The notes: generated by a model from the letters alone, not told the origin. A stretch of 64,000 nt of DNA from Candidatus Parcubacteria bacterium (GCA_023434325.1 JAEYSX010000003.1:310001-374000); one strand, 5' to 3'; counted from the stretch's first letter, positions 18,445 to 25,828 are shown. Translations and numbers: made by a program.

Positions 18445-18474
18445 TTGACGCTTGCTTACTGCGTGGCCTAGGCT
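18445..18474 (+). promoter_or_regulatory. Promoter ahead of the 29-codon ORF and GH37-like gene
   Basis: TTGACG (18445-18450), 18-nt spacer, TAGGCT (18469-18474), then 6 nt to ATG 18481. The spacing predicts a leaderless start at the small ORF. Confidence 0.5.
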
Positions 18475-18480
18475 AGAGAC

Positions 18481-18570
18481 ATGACAGTACAACCTCAACA
18501 AGTTGCGTATCGTGTATTGTCCGCCGGGCTGTCGGACGGAGTGTTTTTTGGAATGGGGCGTCGTCGATGA
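18481..18570 (+). CDS. 29-residue upstream ORF overlapping the GH37-like gene
   Basis: Small leaderless ORF of 29 codons starting MTVQPQQVAYRVLSAGLSDG. Its TGA stop overlaps the ATG of the next gene in an ATGA arrangement, the classic translational-coupling junction. It may be a leader peptide or simply a way to load ribosomes onto the downstream gene. No homology is recognised. The evidence is promoter spacing, frame and stop overlap; conservation needs checking. Confidence 0.45.
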   Translation: MTVQPQQVAYRVLSAGLSDGVFFGMGRRR

Positions 18571-19871
18571 CTGCGATGCTTGACCGCGCTCGTAGGGTTG
18601 CGCGCCATGCGATCCGTGTTTGGTCTCGGCAGCGTCAAACCCGTGACCTCTCGCCCAAAGACGTTCGGGCGGCACGAAAGTACATTGATCAGTACTGGAC
18701 CAAGCTAGAACGCGTCCATCCCAAAAATAACGGCAGCATCCTTGGTTTGCCCAATCCATACCTTGTGCCTGCATACGAAGAAGAGCACGAGTTTGACTTT
18801 AACGAGCTGTACTATTGGGACAGTTACTTTATGGTGCAGGGCATGCTGGACGAGGACCACAAAGAGTTGGTGATGGGCATACTCGATAACCTGATCTACC
18901 TGTTTAAGGAATATCACATCATTCCCAATGCCTCGCGTACGTATCTGACAGGCCGGTCACAGCCGCCACTGCTCACAACGTTTATCTTTGACGTATACAA
19001 CGCCTACCAGCCGGGCGAAAAGTGGCTTAAAGAGCGCATTAAGGTAGCAAAAGACGAGTACAAGACAGTATGGATGGGCACCAAAAAGCCGAATGCACGC
19101 CTGGTGTACAAAGGGTTAAGTCGCTACTACGACATCAATTACACGCACGATCTGGCCGAAGCCGAAAGCGGCTGGGATTACACGCCGCGCTTTAATCGCC
19201 GCTGTCTAATGTATCTGCCGGTGGATCTCAATGCGCTGCTGTACAAGTACGAGGCAGACTTTGCGGTAGCCGCGCGTATGCTTGGCGACGAAGACGAGGC
19301 CAAGGAGTGGGAGGACGCTGCTGCCAAGCGCAAGCGCACCATGGATCGGCTGATGTGGGACAAGTCGCGCAAAATGTATTTTGATTACAATTATTTTAAA
19401 GAGCAGCGCGGCAACGTTGCGTCACTGGCTACCTACTACCCTCTATGGGCGGGTATGGTCGACGAAAAGCGAGCCAAAGTCTTGGTGCGATCGCTCCGCC
19501 ACTTTGAGTTAAAGGGCGGCCTGGCAACAACCGACAGCTTGCCGCTCGGGTCGTATGTACCCGGCTCGATGCCGACCCAGTGGGCGTATCCTAACGGCTG
19601 GGCGCCACTGCAATTCTTGGTTGTTAAGGGCTTGCAGCGGTATGGTTACCACGAGGACGCGCGGCGTATTGCTCAGCGTTGGCTGCACACCAACTTAAAT
19701 TGGTACAAAAAACACGGTGTATTTTTAGAGAAGTACAATGTCGTCAATCCCAGTAAGCCGCCGCTTAAGGGAGTATATCCGTCGCAAACCGGGTTTGGTT
19801 GGACGAACGCCGTGTTTGAGCGCTTTTGCCAAGAGTTTGTTGACGAGTCTTTGCCACCGCAAGGGCGCTAA
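18567..19871 (+). CDS. GH37 trehalase-family protein with altered active site
   Basis: 434 residues in the (alpha/alpha)6 trehalase family. Family signatures: YYWDSYF, ESGWDYTPR with the acid Asp204 conserved, QWAYPNGWAPLQ and TGFGWTNAVFERF. Two positions differ from trehalases. QWD is QWA (Ala340), and the Glu that acts as catalytic base just before the QxGFGWTN motif (GEY in E. coli TreA) is Val403 (GVY). No signal peptide, so cytosolic. It may be an inactive or re-purposed glycosidase. It overlaps the upstream 29-codon ORF by ATGA. The 3' end overlaps the convergent HTH gene by 4 nt. Confidence 0.78.
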   Translation: MTAMLDRARRVARHAIRVWSRQRQTRDLSPKDVRAARKYIDQYWTKLERVHPKNNGSILGLPNPYLVPAYEEEHEFDFNELYYWDSYFMVQGMLDEDHKELVMGILDNLIYLFKEYHIIPNASRTYLTGRSQPPLLTTFIFDVYNAYQPGEKWLKERIKVAKDEYKTVWMGTKKPNARLVYKGLSRYYDINYTHDLAEAESGWDYTPRFNRRCLMYLPVDLNALLYKYEADFAVAARMLGDEDEAKEWEDAAAKRKRTMDRLMWDKSRKMYFDYNYFKEQRGNVASLATYYPLWAGMVDEKRAKVLVRSLRHFELKGGLATTDSLPLGSYVPGSMPTQWAYPNGWAPLQFLVVKGLQRYGYHEDARRIAQRWLHTNLNWYKKHGVFLEKYNVVNPSKPPLKGVYPSQTGFGWTNAVFERFCQEFVDESLPPQGR

Positions 19872-20563
19872 AAAAGCAGATCCTTTGGTGTGGCCAAAAT
19901 AGATTCGTAGGTGATGGGTTCACCGGGTTTGGACGTTGCGTAAGGCGTTTGCATGCACACAAAGCGCATGATTGCCTCGGTGCTTTCTTTGCGCCATTTA
20001 GAGCAGATGTTGTGCACGAATAACTGCTCGTCTTGGGTCAGGAGCGTCGGCTGGGCACGCTCTATTGGGCGAATGATCATCGATACGCCGGTGGGTTCGA
20101 TAGAGATAGATTGCCCTTCGTACAGCTCGTCCAGTGCGCGAAAAAAGTCATCGGCAACAGGACCGCGTTTGGTGTGCCGGTAAAGCGCGCCGGTCATAGG
20201 ACGGTTTTCGAGTCGGTACCAAGCAAAATCGACTAGATAGACAAGTAAGGCGAGCTTTGTCTTAGTAATCGAGTCGTTTTCGGCGCCATCAGAAGCGCAG
20301 GTAAAAACCAGCTCTTTTAGCTTGGGGTAGTCAGCCGGGAAGGGCGCTTCGGTCGGAACGTTGGTGCCAAGCTCTGCTATGCCCACGCCAAGTAGGCGCC
20401 CCAAGGTGTGTAGCTGCGAGAGCGTTGGCTCGCGTTCGCCTTGCTCCATCAGAACATACGTCGGCCTGCTAATTCCCAGTTCGGCGGCGATCTCGCCTTG
20501 ATTGAGCCCTCTCGCTTGCCTGAGTGGTCGCAGTTTGCCGTACGCAAATACCGGAATAGCCAT
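19868..20563 (-). CDS. XRE-type HTH fused to Panacea (DUF4065/SocA-like) domain
   Basis: 231 residues. The N-terminal 60 form a lambda-repressor-type HTH (GLNQGEIAAELGISRPTYVLMEQGEREPTLSQL, split here by description only). Residues ~95-200 match the Panacea domain pattern (KTKLALLVYLVDFAWYRL followed by RHTKRGPVADDFFRALDEL). Panacea is known as an antitoxin module that neutralises diverse toxins; related SocA is a proteolysis adaptor. No adjacent toxin is recognised. Two palindromes over its promoter suggest autorepression. Alternatively it is a regulator with a phage-like past. Confidence 0.7.
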   Translation of the reverse strand: MAIPVFAYGKLRPLRQARGLNQGEIAAELGISRPTYVLMEQGEREPTLSQLHTLGRLLGVGIAELGTNVPTEAPFPADYPKLKELVFTCASDGAENDSITKTKLALLVYLVDFAWYRLENRPMTGALYRHTKRGPVADDFFRALDELYEGQSISIEPTGVSMIIRPIERAQPTLLTQDEQLFVHNICSKWRKESTEAIMRFVCMQTPYATSKPGEPITYESILATPKDLLF

Positions 20564-20578
20564 ATGCGCATAGTAGCA

Positions 20579-20612
20579 CTGTAAAATATTACAGCATGTA
20601 AAATATCTTACA
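20579..20612. promoter_or_regulatory. Tandem palindromes upstream of the HTH-Panacea gene
   Basis: CTGTAA-AATA-TTACAG (20579-20594) is a perfect palindrome. TGTAA-AATATC-TTACA (20597-20612) is a second with the same half-site. They are 18 bp apart and lie 16-49 bp ahead of the ATG of the minus-strand gene, where an autorepressor would bind. Confidence 0.6.
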
Positions 20613-20650
20613 CCTTTTGACAGACCGTCTCGGCTTTACTCTTGTCGGCT

Positions 20651-20656
20651 ATGCTA
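20651..20656 (+). promoter_or_regulatory. -10 box for the first of two tandem Nudix genes
   Basis: TATACT in the context GCTATACTGGGGATCG, about 60 nt ahead of the start. The gene also has an AAGGGG SD, so this transcript has a leader. Confidence 0.45.
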
Positions 20657-20716
20657 TACTGGGGATCGATAAATAAATGACATGTACTAGTTAAAGAACA
20701 AGAAGGGGATCGTGTG

Positions 20717-21190
20717 ATGGATCGTTCAAAATTTTTTGATGAGACCGGTTTAAGATCTCCTTACTACCGCGTGTCGGCTAAGGCAATCGTGCGCGATGGC
20801 GAAGGAAGAGTACTCGTGTGCGCCGATAACACCGGTACCTACGAGCTACCAGGCGGCGGCTGGGAGCACGGCGAGAGCTTTGAGCAAGCGCTTAGCCGCG
20901 AGTTCGAGGAAGAAATGGGCGCAAAGGTTGCGCGCGTAGGAGACCTTACATTCGCGTACATGGGGCGCGGCACATACCAAGGCGAGCGCCGCGAATGCAT
21001 GATGCTGCGAATTGCAGCCGAGGTCGAATTAGCCAACCACGACTTTACCCTGGACGACGACGAGGTGACCGAGATTCGTTTTGTCGACCGCAACGAGTTT
21101 GTGGTCCTTAATTGGTGTGATACCGACACCGAGATCGTGCAGTACGTCGACAAAATCTGGCCTCCGGTCATACCCAAAGTAGGCGAGTAA
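20717..21190 (+). CDS. Nudix hydrolase (tandem copy 1)
   Basis: 157 residues; substrate unknown. The Nudix box is complete: GGGWEHGE, then seven residues, then REFEEEMGA. ATG 20717 is preferred over GTG 20714 because AAGGGG sits 8 nt upstream. It shares with the next gene the same N-terminal YYRVS-KA pattern, the VCAD turn before the box, and a DDEV-EIRF segment after it. This points to a tandem duplication. Confidence 0.87.
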   Translation: MDRSKFFDETGLRSPYYRVSAKAIVRDGEGRVLVCADNTGTYELPGGGWEHGESFEQALSREFEEEMGAKVARVGDLTFAYMGRGTYQGERRECMMLRIAAEVELANHDFTLDDDEVTEIRFVDRNEFVVLNWCDTDTEIVQYVDKIWPPVIPKVGE

Positions 21191-21200
21191 TAACCGCCCT

Positions 21201-21662
21201 ATGTCAGACGACTTTTATCCGCCAGAAAATTATTACCGCGTCTCGTTAAAGGCCTTGATCTTTGACGACCAGCACCGAATGCTCGTATGCGCGGATGCCG
21301 ACGGCACATGGTCGATGCCAGGTGGCGGTTGGGAGCATAGTGAAGACTACAAAAAATGCATCGAGCGTGAGGTTGTCGAGGAGCTGGGCGCCAGGGTGAC
21401 TGAGGTTGGCAAGCTCGCCTTCTTTTACAAGGGCAGAACTATAAATGGCCGCCCCAAGTTATGCCTGGCGTTCCCGGTGACTATACATGATTATAATTTT
21501 AAGATCGATCCAGCGGACGACGAGGTGGTTGAGATTCGCTTTGCCACCAAGGAGGAATTCTTGGAATTACCTTTTCAGAAAGGCGAAGAACCAATTCAGG
21601 AGTATGCGGATCAGATTTGGCCATCAACCAAACAGGTTGAAAAAAACTCTAAAAACAGGTAA
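21201..21662 (+). CDS. Nudix hydrolase (tandem copy 2)
   Basis: 153 residues and paralogous to the upstream gene, 10 nt away, so cotranscribed. Nudix box: GGGWEHSE, seven residues, REVVEELGA. Both copies end with a Q-x-Y-x-D-x-IWP motif. Catalytic residues are intact in both, so they probably act on different or overlapping substrates. tRNA-Phe follows 18 nt downstream. Confidence 0.86.
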   Translation: MSDDFYPPENYYRVSLKALIFDDQHRMLVCADADGTWSMPGGGWEHSEDYKKCIEREVVEELGARVTEVGKLAFFYKGRTINGRPKLCLAFPVTIHDYNFKIDPADDEVVEIRFATKEEFLELPFQKGEEPIQEYADQIWPSTKQVEKNSKNR

Positions 21663-21680
21663 GATGTCAGAGTCAAATGT

Positions 21681-21756
21681 GGCTCTTTAGCTCAGTTGGT
21701 AGAGCAGAGGCCTGAAGAGCCTTGTGTCCCCAGTTCGAGTCTGGGAGGAGCCACCA
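21681..21756 (+). tRNA. trnF-GAA: tRNA-Phe (GAA)
   Basis: 76 nt with encoded CCA. Acceptor GGCTCTT / AGGAGCC, D-arm with AGTTGGTA loop, anticodon loop CTGAAGA, T-arm CCCAG-TTCGAGT-CTGGG, discriminator A73. All canonical. Confidence 0.96.
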
Positions 21757-21774
21757 CAATCGATTATGGATTAC

Positions 21775-21808
21775 AAAAAGTCCCAGGATGTACTTCCCGG
21801 GATTTTTT
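21775..21808 (+). terminator. Terminator after tRNA-Phe
   Basis: Stem TCCCAGGA / TTCCCGGGA with one mismatch around loop TGTAC, extended by A-run and T-run, ending in TTTTTT. Confidence 0.75.
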
Positions 21809-21824
21809 GTTTTGTACACCCTGC

Positions 21825-21830
21825 TATGAT
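21825..21830 (+). promoter_or_regulatory. -10 box of leaderless hydrolase gene
   Basis: TATGAT followed by 7 nt to ATG 21838. It fixes the start of the RBBP9-like hydrolase and excludes the upstream in-frame start inside the tRNA. Confidence 0.6.
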
Positions 21831-21837
21831 AAGAGCT

Positions 21838-22416
21838 ATGAGTAACGCGATTCTGGTTCCCGGTCGCCCCAATAAGGACGAGCACTACGACCCCACTCGC
21901 CCTAGTAATAGTGAAGACCATTGGTTTAGCTGGCTCAAGCGCCAGCTTATTTTGCGTGATATCCACGCGGTTTCGATTGAGCCTCCATTTCCATTCCGCC
22001 CCCGTTACGAAGAGTGGAAAAAGGAGTTTGAGCGTTTTGACATTACTCCGCAAACCCTTCTGGTCGGGCACAGTTGTGGTGGCGGTTTCTTGATTCGCTA
22101 CCTGAGTGAACACAAGAATTTACGCGTAGGAAAAGTTCTGCTTGTCGCACCTTGGATTAATCCGAATGATAATCCGCGTTCTGATACGTCAGACTTCTTT
22201 AAATTCGATATTGACTCTGGTTTTCCGGCGCGTACCAAAGGGGTGACGGTATTTGTATCAAGCGACGATGACCAAAGCGTAGTCAAAACGGTAGATATAT
22301 TGCGAGAGAAGGTGAGAGGCCTATCCTTTAAAGAATATGTAGACAAAGGGCACTTTACACGGGGGAGTTTAAAGGTGGATAGATTTCCTGACTTACTCGA
22401 AGTCGCCACTCGTTAG
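21838..22416 (+). CDS. RBBP9/YdeN-like serine alpha/beta hydrolase
   Basis: 192 residues. N-terminal AILVPGRPN..., nucleophile elbow VGHSCGGGF, acid Asp in SSDDDQSVV and catalytic His in DKGHFTRG. This is the triad layout of the RBBP9/YdeN family, whose natural substrates are mostly unknown. ATG 21838 is supported by the -10 box 7 nt upstream; the longer ORF would begin inside tRNA-Phe. Confidence 0.82.
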   Translation: MSNAILVPGRPNKDEHYDPTRPSNSEDHWFSWLKRQLILRDIHAVSIEPPFPFRPRYEEWKKEFERFDITPQTLLVGHSCGGGFLIRYLSEHKNLRVGKVLLVAPWINPNDNPRSDTSDFFKFDIDSGFPARTKGVTVFVSSDDDQSVVKTVDILREKVRGLSFKEYVDKGHFTRGSLKVDRFPDLLEVATR

Positions 22417-22484
22417 TCGAGTCTCCATTATTGCTGCTTACGTTTTTATTGCTTTCATTACTGTTTGAGTTCTGTGTCGGATGT

Positions 22485-22490
22485 TAGAAT
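22485..22490 (+). promoter_or_regulatory. -10 box of the interrupted DUF1653 gene
   Basis: TAGAAT followed by AATTTT and ATG 22497, the same 6-nt leaderless spacing as active genes. Confidence 0.5.
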
Positions 22491-22496
22491 AATTTT

Positions 22497-22712
22497 ATGA
22501 AAGCAGGTATTTACAAACACTGTCAGTGACCCGATTTGCAGTATTTATTTATTGGACTCGCCCAAAACCATGAGACTCACGAAGAAGTCGTCGTATATGT
22601 GCCATTGTTTACGCGCGAAGGCTGGGAGGGTACGCCGGTAATGACGTACCGCACACGCGAGGATTTTGAGAAAAATTTTGAGTGGGCAAGCGACCGTCAG
22701 CCCAAAGATTAA
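22497..22712 (+). pseudogene. DUF1653 protein interrupted by one in-frame UGA
   Basis: 72 codons in one frame. MKAGIYKHCQ is followed by TGA (22527-22529), then PDLQYLFIGLAQNHETHEE and VVVYVPLF, ending at TAA 22712. This matches DUF1653 (pattern IYRHYKG-x-YEVIGVA-HSET-EELVVYR) end to end. The stop falls where the family has the Gly of the KG pair, so GGA to TGA is the simplest explanation. UGA is a stop elsewhere in this window, so the product is truncated unless read through. The -10 box and downstream frame are intact, suggesting a recent event, a sequencing error or recoding. Confidence 0.7.
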
Positions 22713-22864
22713 GTCGTAGGCTGATTGTTTACGGGGTCTATTGTCTAGAGTGCGTTAACTTACTGCAAATATACGTTCTGCCTCTCCTGCCTCTTGTAGC
22801 GGCAATAATAAGTAAAATCCTCCGTTGCTATTTCTGTCATTGCATCACCGAGAGGAACGAAGAG

Positions 22865-22870
22865 TATAAT
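22865..22870 (+). promoter_or_regulatory. -10 box of leaderless metallo-hydrolase gene
   Basis: TATAAT, then 7 nt, then ATG 22878. The interval 22713-22864 holds nothing else that I can recognise. Confidence 0.65.
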
Positions 22871-22877
22871 CAAGTAG

Positions 22878-23966
22878 ATGATGTTTCTGATGATAGTACT
22901 TTTGGCGGTGAGCGTACTTTTCGGGCTGTATATGTGGTATCCGCCTTTTGGGGGACGCAGCCCAAAGAAGACGTTTCGCTCCTCTAAAAACTATAATCGT
23001 AATAAATTTCGGAATACCCCACCTACTGCATTACGCTTGGATTCTAAAGAGTTGCTTCCATTCTTGCGACGTATCGCTCGCCGCGCCAACGCCCAGCCTG
23101 CAAAGCCGCTTACCATGCAAAAGCCTGACTTTGATGCCTTTCGGACTGGCCGGGGGCTGCAACTTATATGGCTGGGGCATTCGACGGTCTTAGCTCGAAT
23201 TGGCGGTCAAACCATATTGTTCGACCCCGTTTTTGGTAAGCGAGTCTCGCCGTTTTCGTGGGTTGGGCCCAAGCGTTTTGCGTTTACATCGCAGCTTGCG
23301 ATCGAGGACTTGCCACCAATCGATGCCGTCGTAATCTCGCATGATCATTACGATCACCTAGACTACTACTCGATCAAACGTCTAAAAAGCAAGACGAAGC
23401 GCTTTTTTGTGCCGCTTGGCGTTGGTTCTCATCTGAGGCGGTGGGGAATAGCCGAGGACAGTATCACCGAGCTGGACTGGTGGCAGGAGTCAGTCTACAA
23501 CGGCCTGACGATTGCGTGCACTCCGGCCCAGCACTTTTCGGGTCGAGGCTTGCACGATCGCGACGCCACTCTTTGGAGTTCGTGGGTAGTACAGAGCACT
23601 TCGGACCGTCTCTTTTTTAGTGGCGATGGAGGCTACGGCGCGCACTTTAAACAGATAGGCAAGCGGTACGGCCCGTTTACGGCTACGCTACTAGAATGCG
23701 GCCAGTACGATCCGCTGTGGCCCAAGATCCATATGACACCAGAGCAAACCGTGCAGGCACACATAGATCTTGGCGGAAAAATCATGCTACCCATCCACTG
23801 GGGAGCCTTTGCGCTGGCGCCCCACGCGTGGACGAACCCTGCCGAGCGCGTTGTCATCGCCGCCACAAAAGCCAAGTGCACAGCTATCTTGCCCAGGATT
23901 GGCGAGAATGTAGATGCAGCGCAACTGCCGGTCGGGCATGCGGCAAAAGCGTGGTGGCGCCCGTAG
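22878..23966 (+). CDS. Membrane-anchored NAPE-PLD/UlaG-like metallo-beta-lactamase-fold hydrolase
   Basis: 362 residues. A single N-terminal TM helix (residues 2-21) is followed by a metallo-hydrolase domain. Metal motifs: IWLGHSTVL, SHDHYDHLD, HFSGR, FSGDGGYG and LPIHWGAF. The layout matches the NAPE-hydrolysing phospholipase D-like group (about 340-400 residues). Known members cleave phospholipid phosphodiesters or lactones; the substrate is uncertain. The active site would face outward if the N-terminal helix acts as a signal anchor. Confidence 0.85.
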   Translation: MMFLMIVLLAVSVLFGLYMWYPPFGGRSPKKTFRSSKNYNRNKFRNTPPTALRLDSKELLPFLRRIARRANAQPAKPLTMQKPDFDAFRTGRGLQLIWLGHSTVLARIGGQTILFDPVFGKRVSPFSWVGPKRFAFTSQLAIEDLPPIDAVVISHDHYDHLDYYSIKRLKSKTKRFFVPLGVGSHLRRWGIAEDSITELDWWQESVYNGLTIACTPAQHFSGRGLHDRDATLWSSWVVQSTSDRLFFSGDGGYGAHFKQIGKRYGPFTATLLECGQYDPLWPKIHMTPEQTVQAHIDLGGKIMLPIHWGAFALAPHAWTNPAERVVIAATKAKCTAILPRIGENVDAAQLPVGHAAKAWWRP

Positions 23967-23989
23967 CAAGATAATAGGGGTCAAGGTAC

Positions 23990-24018
23990 TTGCAACGATA
24001 ACTATAAACGGCTATAAT
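23990..24018 (+). promoter_or_regulatory. Promoter of tRNA-Gly
   Basis: TTGCAA (23990-23995), 17-nt spacer, TATAAT (24013-24018), 14 nt ahead of the mature tRNA 5' end. Confidence 0.75.
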
Positions 24019-24032
24019 AGCGGACATCACAT

Positions 24033-24108
24033 GCGGGTATAGCTCAGTTGTTAGAGCGCTTCCTTGCCAAGGAAGAGGCCAGGAGTTAGAGTCTCCTTAC
24101 CCGCACCA
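24033..24108 (+). tRNA. trnG-GCC: tRNA-Gly (GCC) with U19-A56 tertiary pair
   Basis: 76 nt with encoded CCA. Acceptor GCGGGTA / TACCCGC, anticodon stem CTTCC / GGAAG with loop TTGCCAA, T-stem AGGAG / CTCCT. The D-loop is AGTTGTTA (canonical AGTTGGTA) and the T-loop TTAGAGT (canonical TTCGAGT). G19 has become U and C56 has become A, so the universal G19-C56 elbow pair is replaced by U19-A56. Compensation on both sides argues for a functional gene. Confidence 0.93.
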
Positions 24109-24124
24109 ATTTAGTATCACTGTC

Positions 24125-24151
24125 AAATACGCCGACAAGGCGTATTTTGTT
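24125..24151 (+). terminator. Terminator after tRNA-Gly
   Basis: Nine-pair stem AAATACGCC / GGCGTATTT with loop GACAA and a short T-run. Confidence 0.8.
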
Positions 24152-24162
24152 ATCATAGATAT

Positions 24163-24444
24163 ATGTCATTTCAAGCATATTTAGACAATATTGAAACAAC
24201 GACAGGCAAGACGCCTAATGAATTTATTGCGCTTGCTAAAGAAAAGGGATTTGGCCCGGATACTAAAGCCGGAGAAATAGTATCTTGGCTTAAGGAAGAT
24301 TTTGGACTAGGGCATGGACACGCTATGGCTCTGGTGAAAGTTATTAAGACGGGTCCAAAAATTAGCGACAAGCACGTGAATAGCGGCACTGCGCATAGTG
24401 ACGATAGTGACACGCTGCGCTTGGACGGCTTAAAAAATCGGTAA
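24163..24444 (+). CDS. DUF4287 small protein
   Basis: 93 residues. The core (FQAYLDNIETTTGKTPNEF, AKEKGF, KAGEIVSWLKEDFGLGHGHA) matches DUF4287, a small helical domain of unknown function. TATCAT lies 6 nt upstream of the ATG (leaderless). Function unknown. Confidence 0.78.
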   Translation: MSFQAYLDNIETTTGKTPNEFIALAKEKGFGPDTKAGEIVSWLKEDFGLGHGHAMALVKVIKTGPKISDKHVNSGTAHSDDSDTLRLDGLKNR

Positions 24445-24519
24445 TAGACGACAGCGCCCTTATAGGCCTCACATATTTGCTGGTCACACCTAACGGTGTA
24501 TTCTTGCTATATTTAAGGC

Positions 24520-24951
24520 ATGAGTACACCGCTACCCAAAAGCATCGGACAGCCAGCAACACGCGCACTCGAGACCGCGAACATAACGTCCATAGAGGAT
24601 TTAAGCAAAATGACCGAAAAAGAACTTGCCGATCTTCATGGTGTTGGACCAAAGGCTATAGTTATCTTAAAGCAACACCTTGATATGAATAAGATGTGCC
24701 TGCTTACGCCTAAAGGCATAAAACCAAAGAAAGCCGAGGTTATAGACGGCTATATGATTAAGTACCACGCCAATGGCGTGACGCGATGGTCGAAGGGCAA
24801 AGTAGTGGACGGCCAGCCTGATGGGTACTGGGAATGGTATCGACCCGATGGAACGCTCAAGCGCTCGGGTCACTTTAAGCTGGGCGAAGCAGTTGGTGAA
24901 TGGACTACGTATAACGACAAAGGCGAAGTCCACAAAGTAACGAAAAGATAA
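24520..24951 (+). CDS. Helix-hairpin-helix domain fused to MORN/YwqK-like repeats
   Basis: 143 residues. Residues 8-50 are an HhH fold like the RNA polymerase alpha C-terminal type (IGQPATRALETANITSIEDL, then LADLHGVGPKAIVILK). Residues ~72-140 are MORN/YwqK-type strands (YMIKYHANGVTRWSKGKVVDG, split in two by GQPDGYWEWYRPDG, then KLGEAVGEWTTYND). TATATT lies 6 nt before the ATG (leaderless). The fusion is unusual; a nucleic-acid-binding scaffold is possible but unproven. Confidence 0.7.
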   Translation: MSTPLPKSIGQPATRALETANITSIEDLSKMTEKELADLHGVGPKAIVILKQHLDMNKMCLLTPKGIKPKKAEVIDGYMIKYHANGVTRWSKGKVVDGQPDGYWEWYRPDGTLKRSGHFKLGEAVGEWTTYNDKGEVHKVTKR

Positions 24952-25095
24952 TTTTCTGCATCTTCGGCTTAGCGGTGGAATGTGTGGTGGTGTAGAAATA
25001 ATGATATGTTTTGAAGCACTTGGGAGTTAAAGTCGGGTATGTAATCCCGCGCCAGCGTAGCCACTCTATCAAACCCGTCGCACAGCGTATTTTGC

Positions 25096-25101
25096 TATAC
25101 T
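25096..25101 (+). promoter_or_regulatory. -10 box of leaderless RibD_C gene
   Basis: TATACT followed by 6 nt to ATG 25108. The interval 24952-25095 contains no gene I can support. Confidence 0.6.
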
Positions 25102-25107
25102 AAGGAT

Positions 25108-25707
25108 ATGAGAAAAATTGTCGTCTTGTCGTTTATTAGTTTGGATGGAGTTATGCAAGCGCCCGGTGGTCCGGACGAGGATAGGTCGGGTAGGTTTGAG
25201 TATGGCGGCTGGACTGTTCCGCACTCCGACGAAACTTCTGGTCGCCTATTGATCGAACAAATGAGCGGCGAGTACGATTTGCTGCTCGGCCGAAAAACCT
25301 ACGATATATTCGCAAGTTATTGGCCAAAGCAGGACGGCCCCATAGCCGACCCCTTTAACAAGGCGACAAAATACGTCGTCTCGCACAACCCGCTTGCACT
25401 AACCTGGGAAAAATCTGTTCTTATTAGCGGGGACGTCGTCTCCAAGCTCAAAGAGCTGAAAGAGCAGGACGGCCCTATGCTTCAGGTGCACGGAAGCGGC
25501 AATATGGTTCAAACGCTGTTAGAGCATGATCTGGTAGATGAGCTGTGGCTAAAAATATTCCCAGTTACTTTAGGTAGCGGCAAGAAGTTATTTGCCGAAG
25601 GCACACAGCCGGCAGCGTTCAAGCTTATGGACACCAAAACCACGCCTGGCGGGATAATCTTCGCAAACTACAAACGAGCCGGCGCTGTGGAGACCGGATC
25701 TTTTTAG
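25108..25707 (+). CDS. RibD C-terminal/dihydrofolate-reductase-like protein
   Basis: 199 residues with the stand-alone RibD_C fold: VVLSFISLDGVMQAPGGPDED, LLLGRKTYDIFASYWP, LQVHGSGNMVQTLLEHDLVDE (described in parts) and KIFPVTLGSGKKLF. Members are NADPH-dependent reductases of unknown physiological role, often annotated as DHFR family. No riboflavin genes are nearby, so a role in riboflavin synthesis is unlikely. Confidence 0.85.
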   Translation: MRKIVVLSFISLDGVMQAPGGPDEDRSGRFEYGGWTVPHSDETSGRLLIEQMSGEYDLLLGRKTYDIFASYWPKQDGPIADPFNKATKYVVSHNPLALTWEKSVLISGDVVSKLKELKEQDGPMLQVHGSGNMVQTLLEHDLVDELWLKIFPVTLGSGKKLFAEGTQPAAFKLMDTKTTPGGIIFANYKRAGAVETGSF

Positions 25708-25828
25708 TAGGTTGTTTTTGCGGAGAAGTCTCTCGCCGCGCAGTAGCTTTCACGGTCAAGAGATTGCCTTCAGCCAATGTCTCAAAAGCTTAGGTAAATT
25801 CTGTAAAGTCGCACTAGGACGATACTTA

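Noticed and set aside
22497..22712. UGA recoded as glycine
   Set aside because: At least five confident genes in the window end with TGA, so a code change is not supported; single mutation is simpler.
22682..22987. 101-residue plus-strand ORF
   Set aside because: It overlaps the DUF1653 3' end and the confident metallo-hydrolase start in another frame, with no recognisable features.
24952..25095. Possible degenerate tRNA-like sequence (a GTCGGG...CCCGC stem region)
   Set aside because: Only one arm-like hairpin is found; no acceptor, anticodon or D-arm can be assembled.
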